Below, piece by piece: positions 42,166-50,756 of a DNA stretch of 64,000 bases (the first letter of the stretch is position 1; each line of letters starts with the position of its first letter). Source of the stretch: Caulobacteraceae bacterium UBA3198 (lineage in GTDB: Bacteria > Pseudomonadota > Alphaproteobacteria > Caulobacterales > Caulobacteraceae); the NCBI GenBank assembly GCA_002363865.1, contig DEWY01000004.1, positions 228,486 to 292,485 of the forward strand, read 5' to 3'. Under the pieces are notes generated by a model. That model was not told the origin of the DNA. It did not search any database and worked only from the letters and a program-made list of their open reading frames with translations. A program made the position numbers and the translations under genes.

Positions 42166-43224
42166 ATGCCGCCGATGACGAGCCCGGCGACCAAGACCCT
42201 GCGCACGCCTGCGGCCCTGGCCGGGGCAGGCCTGATCGCGGCCGACGAGATCGCGCCGCTAGAGGCCGTGGCCGCCCGCTACGCCGTGGCCATCACGCCC
42301 TATCTCGCCCAGCAGATCGCCGAGGGCGGGCCGGGGCTCGCCCGCCAGTACCTGCCTGACGTGGCCGAACTGAACGCCACGGCCGACGAGCGCGCCGACC
42401 CCATCGGCGACCACGCCCACATGCCGGTCAAGGGGATCGTTCATCGCTACGGCGACCGGGCGCTTCTGAAGATCACCCATGTCTGCGCGGTCTATTGCCG
42501 GTTCTGCTTCCGCCGCGAGATGGTGGGGCCGGGCGGCGAAGGCGCGCTTAACCCCACCGAACTGGCCGCGGCGTTCGCCTATGTGGCCGAGCACCAGGAA
42601 ATCTGGGAGGTCATTGTCACCGGCGGCGATCCCCTGGTGCTGTCGCCGCGCAGGCTGGCCGAGCTGATGGCCGGCCTCGGCGCCATCGACCATGTGAAGG
42701 TGGTCCGGTTCCACACCCGCCTGCCGGTGGTCGATCCCGACGCGGTGACCGACGAGCTGGTCGCCGCTCTCAGCGCGCCGGGCAAGGCGGTCTATGTGGC
42801 CCTGCACGCCAACCATCCCGACGAACTGACGCCGCAGGCCCGGGCGGCTTGCGCCAAGATGATCGACGCCGGGATCGCCATGGTCAGCCAGAGCGTGCTG
42901 CTGCGTGGGGTCAATGACGACGTCGCCGTCCTGGGCGCCCTGATGCGCGCCTTCGTCGAGACCCGCATCAAGCCCTACTACCTGCACCAGGGGGACCTGG
43001 CGCCGGGCACCAGCCACCTGCGCGTGCCGATCAGCGAAGGCCAGGCGTTGATGCGCAGCTTACGCGGCGACTATTCCGGCCTCTGCCAGCCGACCTATGT
43101 GCTCGACATCCCCGGCGGCCACGGCAAGTCGCCCATCGGCCTGGCCTATGTCGAGGGCGTCGATGGCGCCTACGAGGTCGAGGACCCGCAAGGGGTCCGC
43201 CACGCCTACCCGCCTAAAGCCTAG
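42166..43224 (+). CDS. epmB: EF-P beta-lysylation protein EpmB (lysine 2,3-aminomutase-like)
   Basis: Radical SAM, PLP-dependent conversion of alpha-lysine to (R)-beta-lysine for EF-P. 352 residues: cluster motif THVCAVYCRFCFRREMVG (CxxxCxxC), EIWEVIVTGGDPLVLSPRR, RFHTRLPVVDPDAVT, and C-terminal PGGHGKSPIG with the PLP lysine. With efp and epmA it makes a complete EF-P lysylation set. Its stop shares CTAG with the hslU stop. Confidence 0.93.
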   Translation: MPPMTSPATKTLRTPAALAGAGLIAADEIAPLEAVAARYAVAITPYLAQQIAEGGPGLARQYLPDVAELNATADERADPIGDHAHMPVKGIVHRYGDRALLKITHVCAVYCRFCFRREMVGPGGEGALNPTELAAAFAYVAEHQEIWEVIVTGGDPLVLSPRRLAELMAGLGAIDHVKVVRFHTRLPVVDPDAVTDELVAALSAPGKAVYVALHANHPDELTPQARAACAKMIDAGIAMVSQSVLLRGVNDDVAVLGALMRAFVETRIKPYYLHQGDLAPGTSHLRVPISEGQALMRSLRGDYSGLCQPTYVLDIPGGHGKSPIGLAYVEGVDGAYEVEDPQGVRHAYPPKA

Positions 43225-44525
43225 AGGATGTAGCGGGACAGGTCAGTGTCGCCGGTCAGTTCGCCCAGGCGTTCGCGAACATAGTCGGCGTCGATGGTCA
43301 GGGTCTCACCGTCCTTGTCGGCGGCGGTGAAGCTGATCTCCTCCAGCACCTTTTCCATCACCGTCTGCAGACGCCGGGCGCCGATATTCTCCAGCGAGCC
43401 GTTCACCGCCACGGCGGAGTCGGCCAGGGCGTCGATGGCCTCCTCGGTGAAGGTCAACGTCACCCCTTCGGTGGCCAGCAGAGCCTGGTTCTGACGGATC
43501 AGATTGGCCTCGGGCTCGGTGAGGATGCGGCGCATGTCATCCCGCGTCAGGGCCTTCAGCTCCACGCGGATCGGCAGGCGGCCCTGCAGCTCGGGCAGCA
43601 GGTCCGAGGGCTTGGCCACATGAAAAGCGCCCGAGGCGATGAACAGGATGTGGTCGGTCTTCACCGGCCCGTACTTGGTGGCCACCGTGGTGCCCTCGAT
43701 GAGCGGCAGCAGGTCGCGCTGCACCCCTTCGCGGGAAACGTCAGCGCCGGCCCGGTCGGAGCGGCTGGCCACCTTGTCGATCTCGTCGAGGAAGACGATG
43801 CCCTCGTTCTCGGCCAGCTCCAGGGCCTCCTGGGTCAGGGCCTCCTGGTCCAGCAGCTTGTCGCTCTCCTCGGCGATCAGCGGCGCCCAGGCGCCGATCA
43901 CGGTGGTCTTGTGGGTCTTGGTGCGGCCCTGGCCAAACGCCTTGCCCATGATGTCGGAGATGTTCATCACCCCCATGGACGCGCCCGGCTGGCCCGGCAC
44001 GTCGAACAGGGGCATGCCGCCGGAATCGGCCAGGGTCAGCTCGACCTCTTTGTCGTCCAGCTCGCCGGCCCGCAGCTTCTTGCGGAAGCTGTCGCGGGCC
44101 GCCGTGGAGCCGGGGCCGGTGAGCGCGTCCAGCAGCCGCTCTTCGGCCGCCGCCTCAGCCCGGGCGCGGACGGCGCCGCGGCGCTTGTCGCGGACCATGG
44201 CGATGGCGCTCTCCACCAGGTCGCGCACGATCTGGTCCACGTCGCGGCCGACATAGCCGACCTCGGTGAACTTGGTGGCCTCGACCTTGAGGAAGGGGGC
44301 GTTGGCGAGCCTGGCCAGGCGCCGGGCGATCTCGGTCTTGCCGACCCCGGTGGGGCCGATCATCAGGATGTTCTTGGGCGTCACCTCGTCGCGCAGGGCG
44401 TCGGGCACACGCCGCCGGCGCCAGCGGTTGCGCAGGGCGACGGCCACGGCCTTCTTGGCGTCCTTCTGGCCGACGATGAAGCGGTCGAGTTCGGAAACGA
44501 TCTCGCGGGGGGAGAAGTCTGTCAT
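43221..44525 (-). CDS. hslU: HslU (ClpY) protease ATPase subunit
   Basis: AAA+ unfoldase that feeds HslV. 434 residues: FSPREIVSELDRFIVGQKDA, Walker A MIGPTGVGKTEIARRLA, ATKFTEVGYVGRDVDQIVRD pore region, I-domain, Walker B NEGIVFLDEIDKVAS, and the C-terminal tail ending SRYIL that activates HslV. All parts present. hslV lies 31 bases upstream in the same operon. Confidence 0.97.
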   Translation of the reverse strand: MTDFSPREIVSELDRFIVGQKDAKKAVAVALRNRWRRRRVPDALRDEVTPKNILMIGPTGVGKTEIARRLARLANAPFLKVEATKFTEVGYVGRDVDQIVRDLVESAIAMVRDKRRGAVRARAEAAAEERLLDALTGPGSTAARDSFRKKLRAGELDDKEVELTLADSGGMPLFDVPGQPGASMGVMNISDIMGKAFGQGRTKTHKTTVIGAWAPLIAEESDKLLDQEALTQEALELAENEGIVFLDEIDKVASRSDRAGADVSREGVQRDLLPLIEGTTVATKYGPVKTDHILFIASGAFHVAKPSDLLPELQGRLPIRVELKALTRDDMRRILTEPEANLIRQNQALLATEGVTLTFTEEAIDALADSAVAVNGSLENIGARRLQTVMEKVLEEISFTAADKDGETLTIDADYVRERLGELTGDTDLSRYIL

Positions 44526-44556
44526 GAGCTCACTAGGTTTGAGCCGGGTCAGCGCC

Positions 44557-45108
44557 CTACAGGCGCTCCACCGTCAGCTCGCCATTGGTGTAGACGCAGA
44601 TGCGCGCAGCGATGCCCATGGCCTTGCGGGCCACCTCTTCGGCCGAGAGGCTTGAGTCCATCAGGGCCATGCCGGCGGCCAGGGCATAGTTGCCGCCCGA
44701 GCCGATGGCCGCCACGCCGCTTTCGGGCTCCAGCACGTCGCCGACGCCGGTGACCGTGTAGATGGCGTCCTTGTCGGCCACCAGCAGCATGGCTTCCAGC
44801 TTGCGCAGGTAGCGGTCGGTGCGCCAGTCCTTGGCCAGGTCCACACAGGCCCGGGCCAGGTGCTCAGGATACTGCTCGAGCTTGGTCTCGAGCCGCTCGA
44901 TCAAGGTGAAGGCGTCGGCCGTGGCGCCGGCGAACCCGGCCAGGACCCGGCCGCCGGCGAGCGTCCGGACCTTGCGGGCGTTGCCCTTGACCACGGTCTG
45001 GCCCATGGACACCTGACCATCGCCGGCGATCACCGTCTGGCCGTCCTTGCGAACCGCCAGGATGGTCGTGCCGTGCCAGTCGGGGAAGTTGGAAGAAGTC
45101 TGCGACAT
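44557..45108 (-). CDS. hslV: HslV (ClpQ) ATP-dependent protease subunit
   Basis: Threonine peptidase of the HslUV complex. 183 residues from the ATG at 45108; the mature chain would begin at the Thr-Thr of FPDWHGTTILAVRKDGQTV after removal of a short leader. GDGQVSMGQTVVKGNARKVR, AGFAGATADAFTLIERLE and SGGNYALAAGMAL are family hallmarks. The frame extends to 45144 but the extra residues are not conserved. Confidence 0.95.
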   Translation of the reverse strand: MSQTSSNFPDWHGTTILAVRKDGQTVIAGDGQVSMGQTVVKGNARKVRTLAGGRVLAGFAGATADAFTLIERLETKLEQYPEHLARACVDLAKDWRTDRYLRKLEAMLLVADKDAIYTVTGVGDVLEPESGVAAIGSGGNYALAAGMALMDSSLSAEEVARKAMGIAARICVYTNGELTVERL

Positions 45109-45149
45109 CCGCCGGGATGTGGCGACCAGGGCAGGTGAGGTCAAGCGCC

Positions 45150-45896
45150 ATGGAATTTTCCGACGCCGAGGTCGAACGCTACGCCCGCCATCTGGTGCTG
45201 CGGGAAGTGGGCGGGCCGGGCCAGCAGAAGCTGAAGGCCGCCCATGTGCTGATCGTCGGCGCCGGCGGCCTGGGCGCGCCGGCCAGCCTCTATCTGGCCG
45301 CCGCCGGCGTCGGCCAGATCACGCTGGTTGATCCGGACGCGGCCGACCTCTCCAACCTGCAGCGCCAGGTGATCTATCGCCCCTCAGACTTAGGCACGCC
45401 CAAGGTCGAGGCCGCCGCCGCGCAGCTTGTCGCCCTCAACCCCCATGTGCGCGTCAATCCCGTGCGCCTGGCGCTGAACAGCGCCAACGCCGGCGGCCTG
45501 GTGGCCAGCGCCGACCTGGTGCTGGACGGCACCGACGACTTCGCCACCCGCTTTGCGGTGAACGCGGCCTGCGTGGCGCACGGCAAGCCGCTGGTCTCCG
45601 GCGCCATCGGCCGCTGGACCGGCCAGGTCGGCGTGTTCAAAGGCCAGCCCTGCTACCGCTGCCTGGTCCCGGACATCCCCCCGGACGCCGAGACCTGCGC
45701 CGCCGTCGGCGTCATCGGCGCCCTGGCCGGCGTCATCGGCTCCATGATGGCGCTGGAAGCGATCAAGGTCATCACCGGCGCCGGCGAGCCGCTGGAGGGG
45801 CGGCTGCTGATCTATGACGGCCTAGCCGCAGAGACGCGGACGGTGCGGATTGGCGCGGATCCGGGGTGTGTGGTGTGTGGGGGTAGTTCTCACTGA
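45150..45896 (+). CDS. HesA/MoeB/ThiF-family adenylyltransferase (E1-like)
   Basis: Adenylates the C-terminus of a ubiquitin-like sulfur carrier (MoaD or ThiS type). 248 residues from the ATG at 45150 with AGGTGAGG upstream. RYARHLVLREVGGPGQQKLK, the nucleotide motif LIVGAGGLGAPASLYLAAAG, LSNLQRQVIYRPSDLG, DGTDDFATRFAVN, and two zinc CxxC motifs (CYRC and CVVC). No rhodanese domain is fused. Which carrier it serves cannot be told here. Upstream region and hslV are divergent. Confidence 0.92.
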   Translation: MEFSDAEVERYARHLVLREVGGPGQQKLKAAHVLIVGAGGLGAPASLYLAAAGVGQITLVDPDAADLSNLQRQVIYRPSDLGTPKVEAAAAQLVALNPHVRVNPVRLALNSANAGGLVASADLVLDGTDDFATRFAVNAACVAHGKPLVSGAIGRWTGQVGVFKGQPCYRCLVPDIPPDAETCAAVGVIGALAGVIGSMMALEAIKVITGAGEPLEGRLLIYDGLAAETRTVRIGADPGCVVCGGSSH

Positions 45897-46106
45897 GGCC
45901 GCCGATGGGGTCGCCCGGAGCCGAGCCGGTGGATGTCCGGGAGGGTGAGAAGTGGATGCGCCGCCGACGACCACCGCCTAAGGATAGTTGGGGGCCCCTC
46001 TTGCCAAGCTTCTGTTCGGAGAACCATGCTCCACACAGCAAAGAGTCAGGTGTTCAGCACATCGTTCCGCCGATGCGCGCCATGACAAACTCCGGTGGAG
46101 AAGCGC

Positions 46107-46496
46107 ATGCCGATTGATGTGCGAGTCGAAGACGCTGACCTCACAGGTTTCAGTCAGCCTGCGAAAGATGCCCTTGAGAAGGCTAGTCAAGAGTTTCTGC
46201 ATTCAGTTATCGCCGAGGCAAATCGACTGGAGTCGTCCCACAATACCGGCAAGGGTCCACCGGAGGTCACTCAGGCGATGGTTTCTGATGCGGTGGTTAT
46301 CCAGAAGCGAAGCGTGAATCAAAGAAAAGTACCTTTATACATTAAGTTGCTTCGAATATTGTCCGCCGTGTTAGCGACGGCTAGCGGATTTATGTATGAC
46401 GCTGATAGACTTCAAAGTCCTATATACATGCTTGTTTTCATAGGATGCATCACCGCCACGATTCTTCTTACAACACTATCCACGATGCTGGAGTAG
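46107..46496 (+). CDS. small two-span membrane protein of unknown function (cassette gene A)
   Basis: 129 residues with GGAG six bases before the ATG. Residues about 15-66 are helical and polar (AKDALEKASQEFLHSVIAEA, then PPEVTQAMVSDAVVIQ), a shape faintly like a histone-fold strap, though that is only a visual impression. Two membrane segments follow (about 79-97 and 105-125), leaving the N-terminal part in the cytosol (inference). I do not recognise the family. Its DNA is clearly AT-richer, with less strict third-position GC than neighbours. Gene B follows after three bases. Confidence 0.75.
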   Translation: MPIDVRVEDADLTGFSQPAKDALEKASQEFLHSVIAEANRLESSHNTGKGPPEVTQAMVSDAVVIQKRSVNQRKVPLYIKLLRILSAVLATASGFMYDADRLQSPIYMLVFIGCITATILLTTLSTMLE

Positions 46497-46499
46497 ACG

Positions 46500-47117
46500 A
46501 TGGAAGCAAATCTGTCAGAGGACGAGAGGCGCTACGAGCAGATCGCGCTGCAGCATCAGATCAACCGTCGGTCAATCACAGTCGAAATAGTCCTCGGGGT
46601 ATATTCTGCCCTAGGAATTTTGATAACATTGGTTGCCGCAGTTTACCTTGGATTCAGCTTTTTAGAAATTTCCCTAACCACGGAGCAGCGTCTAGCTGCG
46701 ATGATTGCCGTGTCAGGACTTGGAATTTCCTTTCTTTCACGCACGCTAATAAATATTCGAGCGCAGCAAAGCCGATCAAAACTTGAAAATATGCTTGAAG
46801 CGGAGGCTGTGGCTGAGCTAATTCGCCAATGGGCTCTATTCGAAGAGCTTGGGACTAGGCACATTCAAAGCTCTGATAGATCCCCCAAAATTAGATCACC
46901 CCGCCTCATCATGGAAGCATTGGTGCGGGACAATGTGCTCTCTCCGGCAGACGTGAACGAACTGCAGCACGCACTCGAACTTCGCAACAAGCTGGTCCAT
47001 AGCGTCGATGCAATTTCACCTATCGCACTTCGGACCGCCGCCGGGGTGGTGCAGAGAGTGAATGGGCTTCTGAGTGTAGGCTCTGTCCAATCAGCAGGTC
47101 TCGAGGCTCTGCCATGA
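46500..47117 (+). CDS. membrane protein with C-terminal HEPN-like RxxxxH motif (cassette gene B)
   Basis: 205 residues: a polar N-terminus, two membrane segments (about 28-52 and 64-84), a helical linker (SRSKLENMLEAEAVAELIRQ) and a C-terminal helical domain ending HALELRNKLVHSVDAISP. The RNKLVH at 162-167 fits the Rx4-6H catalytic signature of HEPN-type RNases and HEPN-like binding domains. Function is unknown; a membrane-tethered RNase effector is one possibility, a non-catalytic HEPN-like fold another. Same AT-rich composition as gene A, and tightly linked to it. Confidence 0.75.
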   Translation: MEANLSEDERRYEQIALQHQINRRSITVEIVLGVYSALGILITLVAAVYLGFSFLEISLTTEQRLAAMIAVSGLGISFLSRTLINIRAQQSRSKLENMLEAEAVAELIRQWALFEELGTRHIQSSDRSPKIRSPRLIMEALVRDNVLSPADVNELQHALELRNKLVHSVDAISPIALRTAAGVVQRVNGLLSVGSVQSAGLEALP

Positions 47118-47371
47118 TCGCTGCTCAGCGCACTGCGTAATCACTTGCGGAATGAGCGGCCTGCGCTTGCTTAGAAGAATGGATGACGCCGCCCGCTTGG
47201 GTGCGCGTTCGGACATCGGAAGGGGGTTGAGAGCAGATGTGGGCCGCCCTCCCCTGATCCTCTGTGACGCGCTGTCACTCGCCCCACCTTGCTAGCCATA
47301 CCCCCTCGACCTGACGCGCCGAGGCTGATCCCCTATATGCTGTACCTGCGTCGCCACAGCCCCCAGAGCCC

Positions 47372-50197
47372 ATGCCCCCTCGTCTCAAACCCACCCGCCT
47401 GGAATATGTCGTCGATGGGGTGCGGTTGCGGGCGCAGTTGTCGGCGGCGGCGCTGGATGCGGCCGGCGATGAGGCCGAGCAGCGTCGGCGGGCGCTGGAG
47501 ATCCTGAAGCAGGCCCTGTTTCGCGGCCGGATGATCGCCAAGGAGCGGCTGGAGAATGGGGCCGGCGGCATCGAGACCGCGCGGCTCCTGTCCGGGGTCA
47601 CCGACGAGGTGGTCACCGCCCTCTATGACTTCACCACCGTCCACATGATCCGGGCGCGCAATCCCACCGAGGGCGAGCGCCTGTGCCTGATGGCGGTGGG
47701 GGGCTATGGGCGCGGGACGCTTGCGCCCTTCTCCGATCTCGATCTCCTGTTCCTGCGCCCCTACAAGCAGACTGCCCATGTGGAGAGCGTGATCGAGTAC
47801 ATGCTCTATGCCCTGTGGGATCTGGGCTTCAAGGTGGGCCACGCCTCGCGCACGGTGGATGAGTGCGTCAAGCTCGCCCGGGAAGACTTCACCATCCGCA
47901 CCTCGATCCTGGAGTCCCGGCGCCTGACCGGCGACGAGGCCCTGGCCCAGGAGCTGAAGACCCGGTTCCGCAGCGAGGTGGTCAAGGGCACAGGCGCGGA
48001 GTTCGTCGCCGCCAAGCTCAAGGAGCGCGATGAGCGCCAGGCCCGCGCCGGCGCCAGCCGCTACATGGTCGAGCCCAATGTGAAGGAGGGCAAGGGGGGC
48101 CTGCGGGACCTCAACACCCTCTTCTGGATCGCCGAATATCTGAACCCGTCCCAGCCGGTGGACGGGGTGCCGCAGCTGGAGATGTTCGAGGGGCGTGAAA
48201 TCCGCGCCTTCATCCGGGCCTTTGATTTCCTCTGGGCGGTGCGCGCTCACCTGCATTTCGCCACCGGCCGCCCCGAAGAGCGCCTGACCTTCGACCTGCA
48301 GCCGGAGATCGCCCAGCGGATGGGCTATGGCGACCGGGCCGACAATCCGGCCGTCGAGCGCTTCATGCGGCGCTATTTCCTGATCGCCAAGGAGGTCGGC
48401 GCGCTGACCCGCGTCTTCGCCGCCAAGCTGGAGTCCGAACGGGTCAAGTCCGCGCCCCGGGGGATTTCGCGCCTGTTCCCCGGCGGTCGCAAGTCCACCC
48501 GCAAGCCGCTGGACGTGGCGGGCTTCATCGAGGAGGGCGGGCGTCTGGACGTGGCCGGGCCTGAGGTGTTCGAGGCCGATCCGCTGAACCTGCTGCGGCT
48601 GTTCCAGATCGCCGACCGGCGGAACCTCGACCTGCACCCCGACGCCTTCACCGCCGCCACCCGGTCGCTCGGTCTCATCAGCTCGAAGATGCGGCGGGAC
48701 CCCAAGGCGGCGAAGATCTTCCTGGATATCCTGGCCGGCGGCCGCGATCCCCAGCGGACGCTGACCCTGATGACCGAGGCGGGCGTGCTGGGGCGCTATC
48801 TGCCGGAGTTCGGACGCATCGTCGCCCAGATGCAGTTCAACATGTACCACTCCTATACGGTGGACGAGCACACCCTGCGGGCCGTGGGCGTGATCGCCGA
48901 CATCGCCGGCGGGCGCATGGCCGACGAGCATCCCCTGGCCACCTCCCTGATGCCGCAGATCCAGGAGAAGGACGTCCTCTTCCTGGCCATGCTGCTGCAC
49001 GACACGGGCAAGGGCGGCTTGGCCGGCGGCCAGGAGAAGGCCGGCGCGCGCTCGGCCCGGGCCGCCTGCGAACGGCTGGGCCTGCCGCGGGCGCGCATCG
49101 ACCTCGTCGCCTGGCTCGTCGAGCATCACCTGGAGATGAGCGACTACGCCCAGAAGCGCGACATCTCCGACCCCCGCACCGTGGCCGACTTCGTGCGCAT
49201 GGTGCAGACGCCCGAGCGCCTGCGCCTGCTGCTGGTGCTGACCGTGGCCGACATCCGCGCCGTGGGGCCGGGCGTCTGGAACGGCTGGAAGGGTCAGCTG
49301 CTGCGCGACCTCTATGCCTCGGCCTCGGCGGTGTTCCGCGGCGGTCGGGCCAATGACGCCGTGGCCGTGGTGCGCCAGCGCCAGGCCTTCGCCGCCGCCG
49401 AAATCCGCGCCCGCCTGACCGAGGCCGATCCGGCCGCCGTGGCCTGGGGCGAGGCCATGGAGGACGCCTATTTCACGGGCTTTGGCCAGGACGAGATCGC
49501 CATCCATGCGGCGGTCTCCCAGCGCGCCCACGCCGAGGGCGCCGCGGCCATGGGCTATGTGCGCGAGGACCTGAACGCCGCCGAGCTGGTGGTGGCGGCC
49601 AAGGACCGGACCCGGCTGTTCGCCGACCTGACCAAGGCCATCACCGCCTCGGGCGCCAGCGTGCTGGGCGCCCGGGTCTTCACCTCCCGCCAGGGCCAGG
49701 CCCTGGACGTCTTCTATCTGCAGGACATCACCGGCCAGCCCTTCGGCCACGACAACCCCTCGGCCCTGCCCCGCCTGGCCGAGGCCCTGGAGGCCGCCGC
49801 CCGCGGTGAGCCCCCCGCCGGAGAAGCCCCCCGGGCTGCGGGCGAGGCGCGCACTGCGGCCTTCGCCATCAAGTCCACCGTGCTGATCGACAATGAGGCC
49901 TCCGAAAGCGCCACCATCGTCGAGGCGTCGGGCCGCGACCGGCCGGGCCTCTTGACGGCGCTGGCCAATACGCTGGCCGATGCGGGCCTCTCCATCACCT
50001 CGGCCCATATCGATTCCTATGGGGAGCGGGCGGTGGACGCCTTCTATGTCACTGACGCCGCCGGCTGGAAGGTGACGCAGACCAAGGCGCTCACCCCGCT
50101 GAAGACCGCCCTGCTGGCCGCGCTGAACGAAGGCGACGCCGCCCGCATCCGCAAGAACGCCCGCCTGCAACGCGCCCCAGCCAGCATCGCCCGCTGA
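47372..50197 (+). CDS. glnD: bifunctional [protein-PII] uridylyltransferase / uridylyl-removing enzyme
   Basis: Nitrogen sensor that uridylylates PII when glutamine is low. 941 residues: nucleotidyltransferase domain with MAVGGYGRGTLAPFSDLDLLFL (about 107-128), the helper domain VEPNVKEGKGGLRDLNTLFW, the HD hydrolase domain with MLLHDTGKGG, and two C-terminal ACT domains (LVVAAKDRTRLFADLTKAI; VEASGRDRPGLLTALANTL). Complete and normal. The 254-base upstream gap (47118-47371) has no gene I can support. Confidence 0.97.
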   Translation: MPPRLKPTRLEYVVDGVRLRAQLSAAALDAAGDEAEQRRRALEILKQALFRGRMIAKERLENGAGGIETARLLSGVTDEVVTALYDFTTVHMIRARNPTEGERLCLMAVGGYGRGTLAPFSDLDLLFLRPYKQTAHVESVIEYMLYALWDLGFKVGHASRTVDECVKLAREDFTIRTSILESRRLTGDEALAQELKTRFRSEVVKGTGAEFVAAKLKERDERQARAGASRYMVEPNVKEGKGGLRDLNTLFWIAEYLNPSQPVDGVPQLEMFEGREIRAFIRAFDFLWAVRAHLHFATGRPEERLTFDLQPEIAQRMGYGDRADNPAVERFMRRYFLIAKEVGALTRVFAAKLESERVKSAPRGISRLFPGGRKSTRKPLDVAGFIEEGGRLDVAGPEVFEADPLNLLRLFQIADRRNLDLHPDAFTAATRSLGLISSKMRRDPKAAKIFLDILAGGRDPQRTLTLMTEAGVLGRYLPEFGRIVAQMQFNMYHSYTVDEHTLRAVGVIADIAGGRMADEHPLATSLMPQIQEKDVLFLAMLLHDTGKGGLAGGQEKAGARSARAACERLGLPRARIDLVAWLVEHHLEMSDYAQKRDISDPRTVADFVRMVQTPERLRLLLVLTVADIRAVGPGVWNGWKGQLLRDLYASASAVFRGGRANDAVAVVRQRQAFAAAEIRARLTEADPAAVAWGEAMEDAYFTGFGQDEIAIHAAVSQRAHAEGAAAMGYVREDLNAAELVVAAKDRTRLFADLTKAITASGASVLGARVFTSRQGQALDVFYLQDITGQPFGHDNPSALPRLAEALEAAARGEPPAGEAPRAAGEARTAAFAIKSTVLIDNEASESATIVEASGRDRPGLLTALANTLADAGLSITSAHIDSYGERAVDAFYVTDAAGWKVTQTKALTPLKTALLAALNEGDAARIRKNARLQRAPASIAR

Positions 50198-50200
50198 GGT

Positions 50201-50752
50201 TCAGGCCTGGGCGCGCGCCTTGGACAAGTCGGCCACCAGGGGCTCGGCCTGGTCAGGATGGGTCAGGCGGAAAATCTCTGCGTGGGAAAAGCGTGGGTCG
50301 GCCAGGCGGGCGGTGAATTCCCGCTGGCGACGATGATAGGTGTCCCAGGCCCAGCGGATCGGATGCTCGGGCGTCACCCACATGGCGGCGTTTTCGCGAT
50401 TACCGGTGCCGGGCCACAGCTCCTTGCGGTCGATGGCGCGGATCACCGAGCGCCAAGTCACCCGGCGCATCACCACGGCGCGCGAATAGTCGAGCCAGAT
50501 CACATGGGTGGCCCGGCCCCAGATCTGGTCGCGCACATTCGAATAGCCGCCGGCCATCACCCAGGCCGGCTGGCCGATGGCCGCCTCGATCCGGCGGATG
50601 AATTCCGGCTGGTCGGTGTCGTTCAGCGACACCCAGCCCGGCTGCCAGTTGATGGCGTCCAGCTCGAAGTGCGGCAGGTCGAGCGCGCCCGCCAACCGCC
50701 CGGCCAGGGTGGTTTTTCCCGAGCCGGTGGTGCCCACCACGGTGATCCGCAT
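50201..50752 (-). CDS. adenylate kinase-like P-loop nucleotide kinase
   Basis: 183 residues: Walker A ITVVGTTGSGKTTLAGRLAG, then LPHFELDAINWQPGW and WVMAGGYSNVRDQIWGRATH, and a lid-like RRVTWRSVIRAI. It resembles the FlaR/adenylate-kinase-related small P-loop family, whose substrate is not established; it is too divergent to call adk. It sits between convergent glnD and a CoA transferase. Confidence 0.8.
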   Translation of the reverse strand: MRITVVGTTGSGKTTLAGRLAGALDLPHFELDAINWQPGWVSLNDTDQPEFIRRIEAAIGQPAWVMAGGYSNVRDQIWGRATHVIWLDYSRAVVMRRVTWRSVIRAIDRKELWPGTGNRENAAMWVTPEHPIRWAWDTYHRRQREFTARLADPRFSHAEIFRLTHPDQAEPLVADLSKARAQA

Positions 50753-50756
50753 GTCC

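Noticed and set aside
45897..46106. Integration attachment site flanking the AT-rich cassette
   Set aside because: I saw no direct repeat shared by the two flanks (45897-46106 and 47118-47371) and no integrase, so site-specific insertion is not supported.
47333..50170. A 945-residue open frame on the complement of glnD
   Set aside because: It mirrors the GlnD frame, has shadow-like Gly/His/Leu-rich composition and no recognisable domain; GlnD on the other strand is complete.
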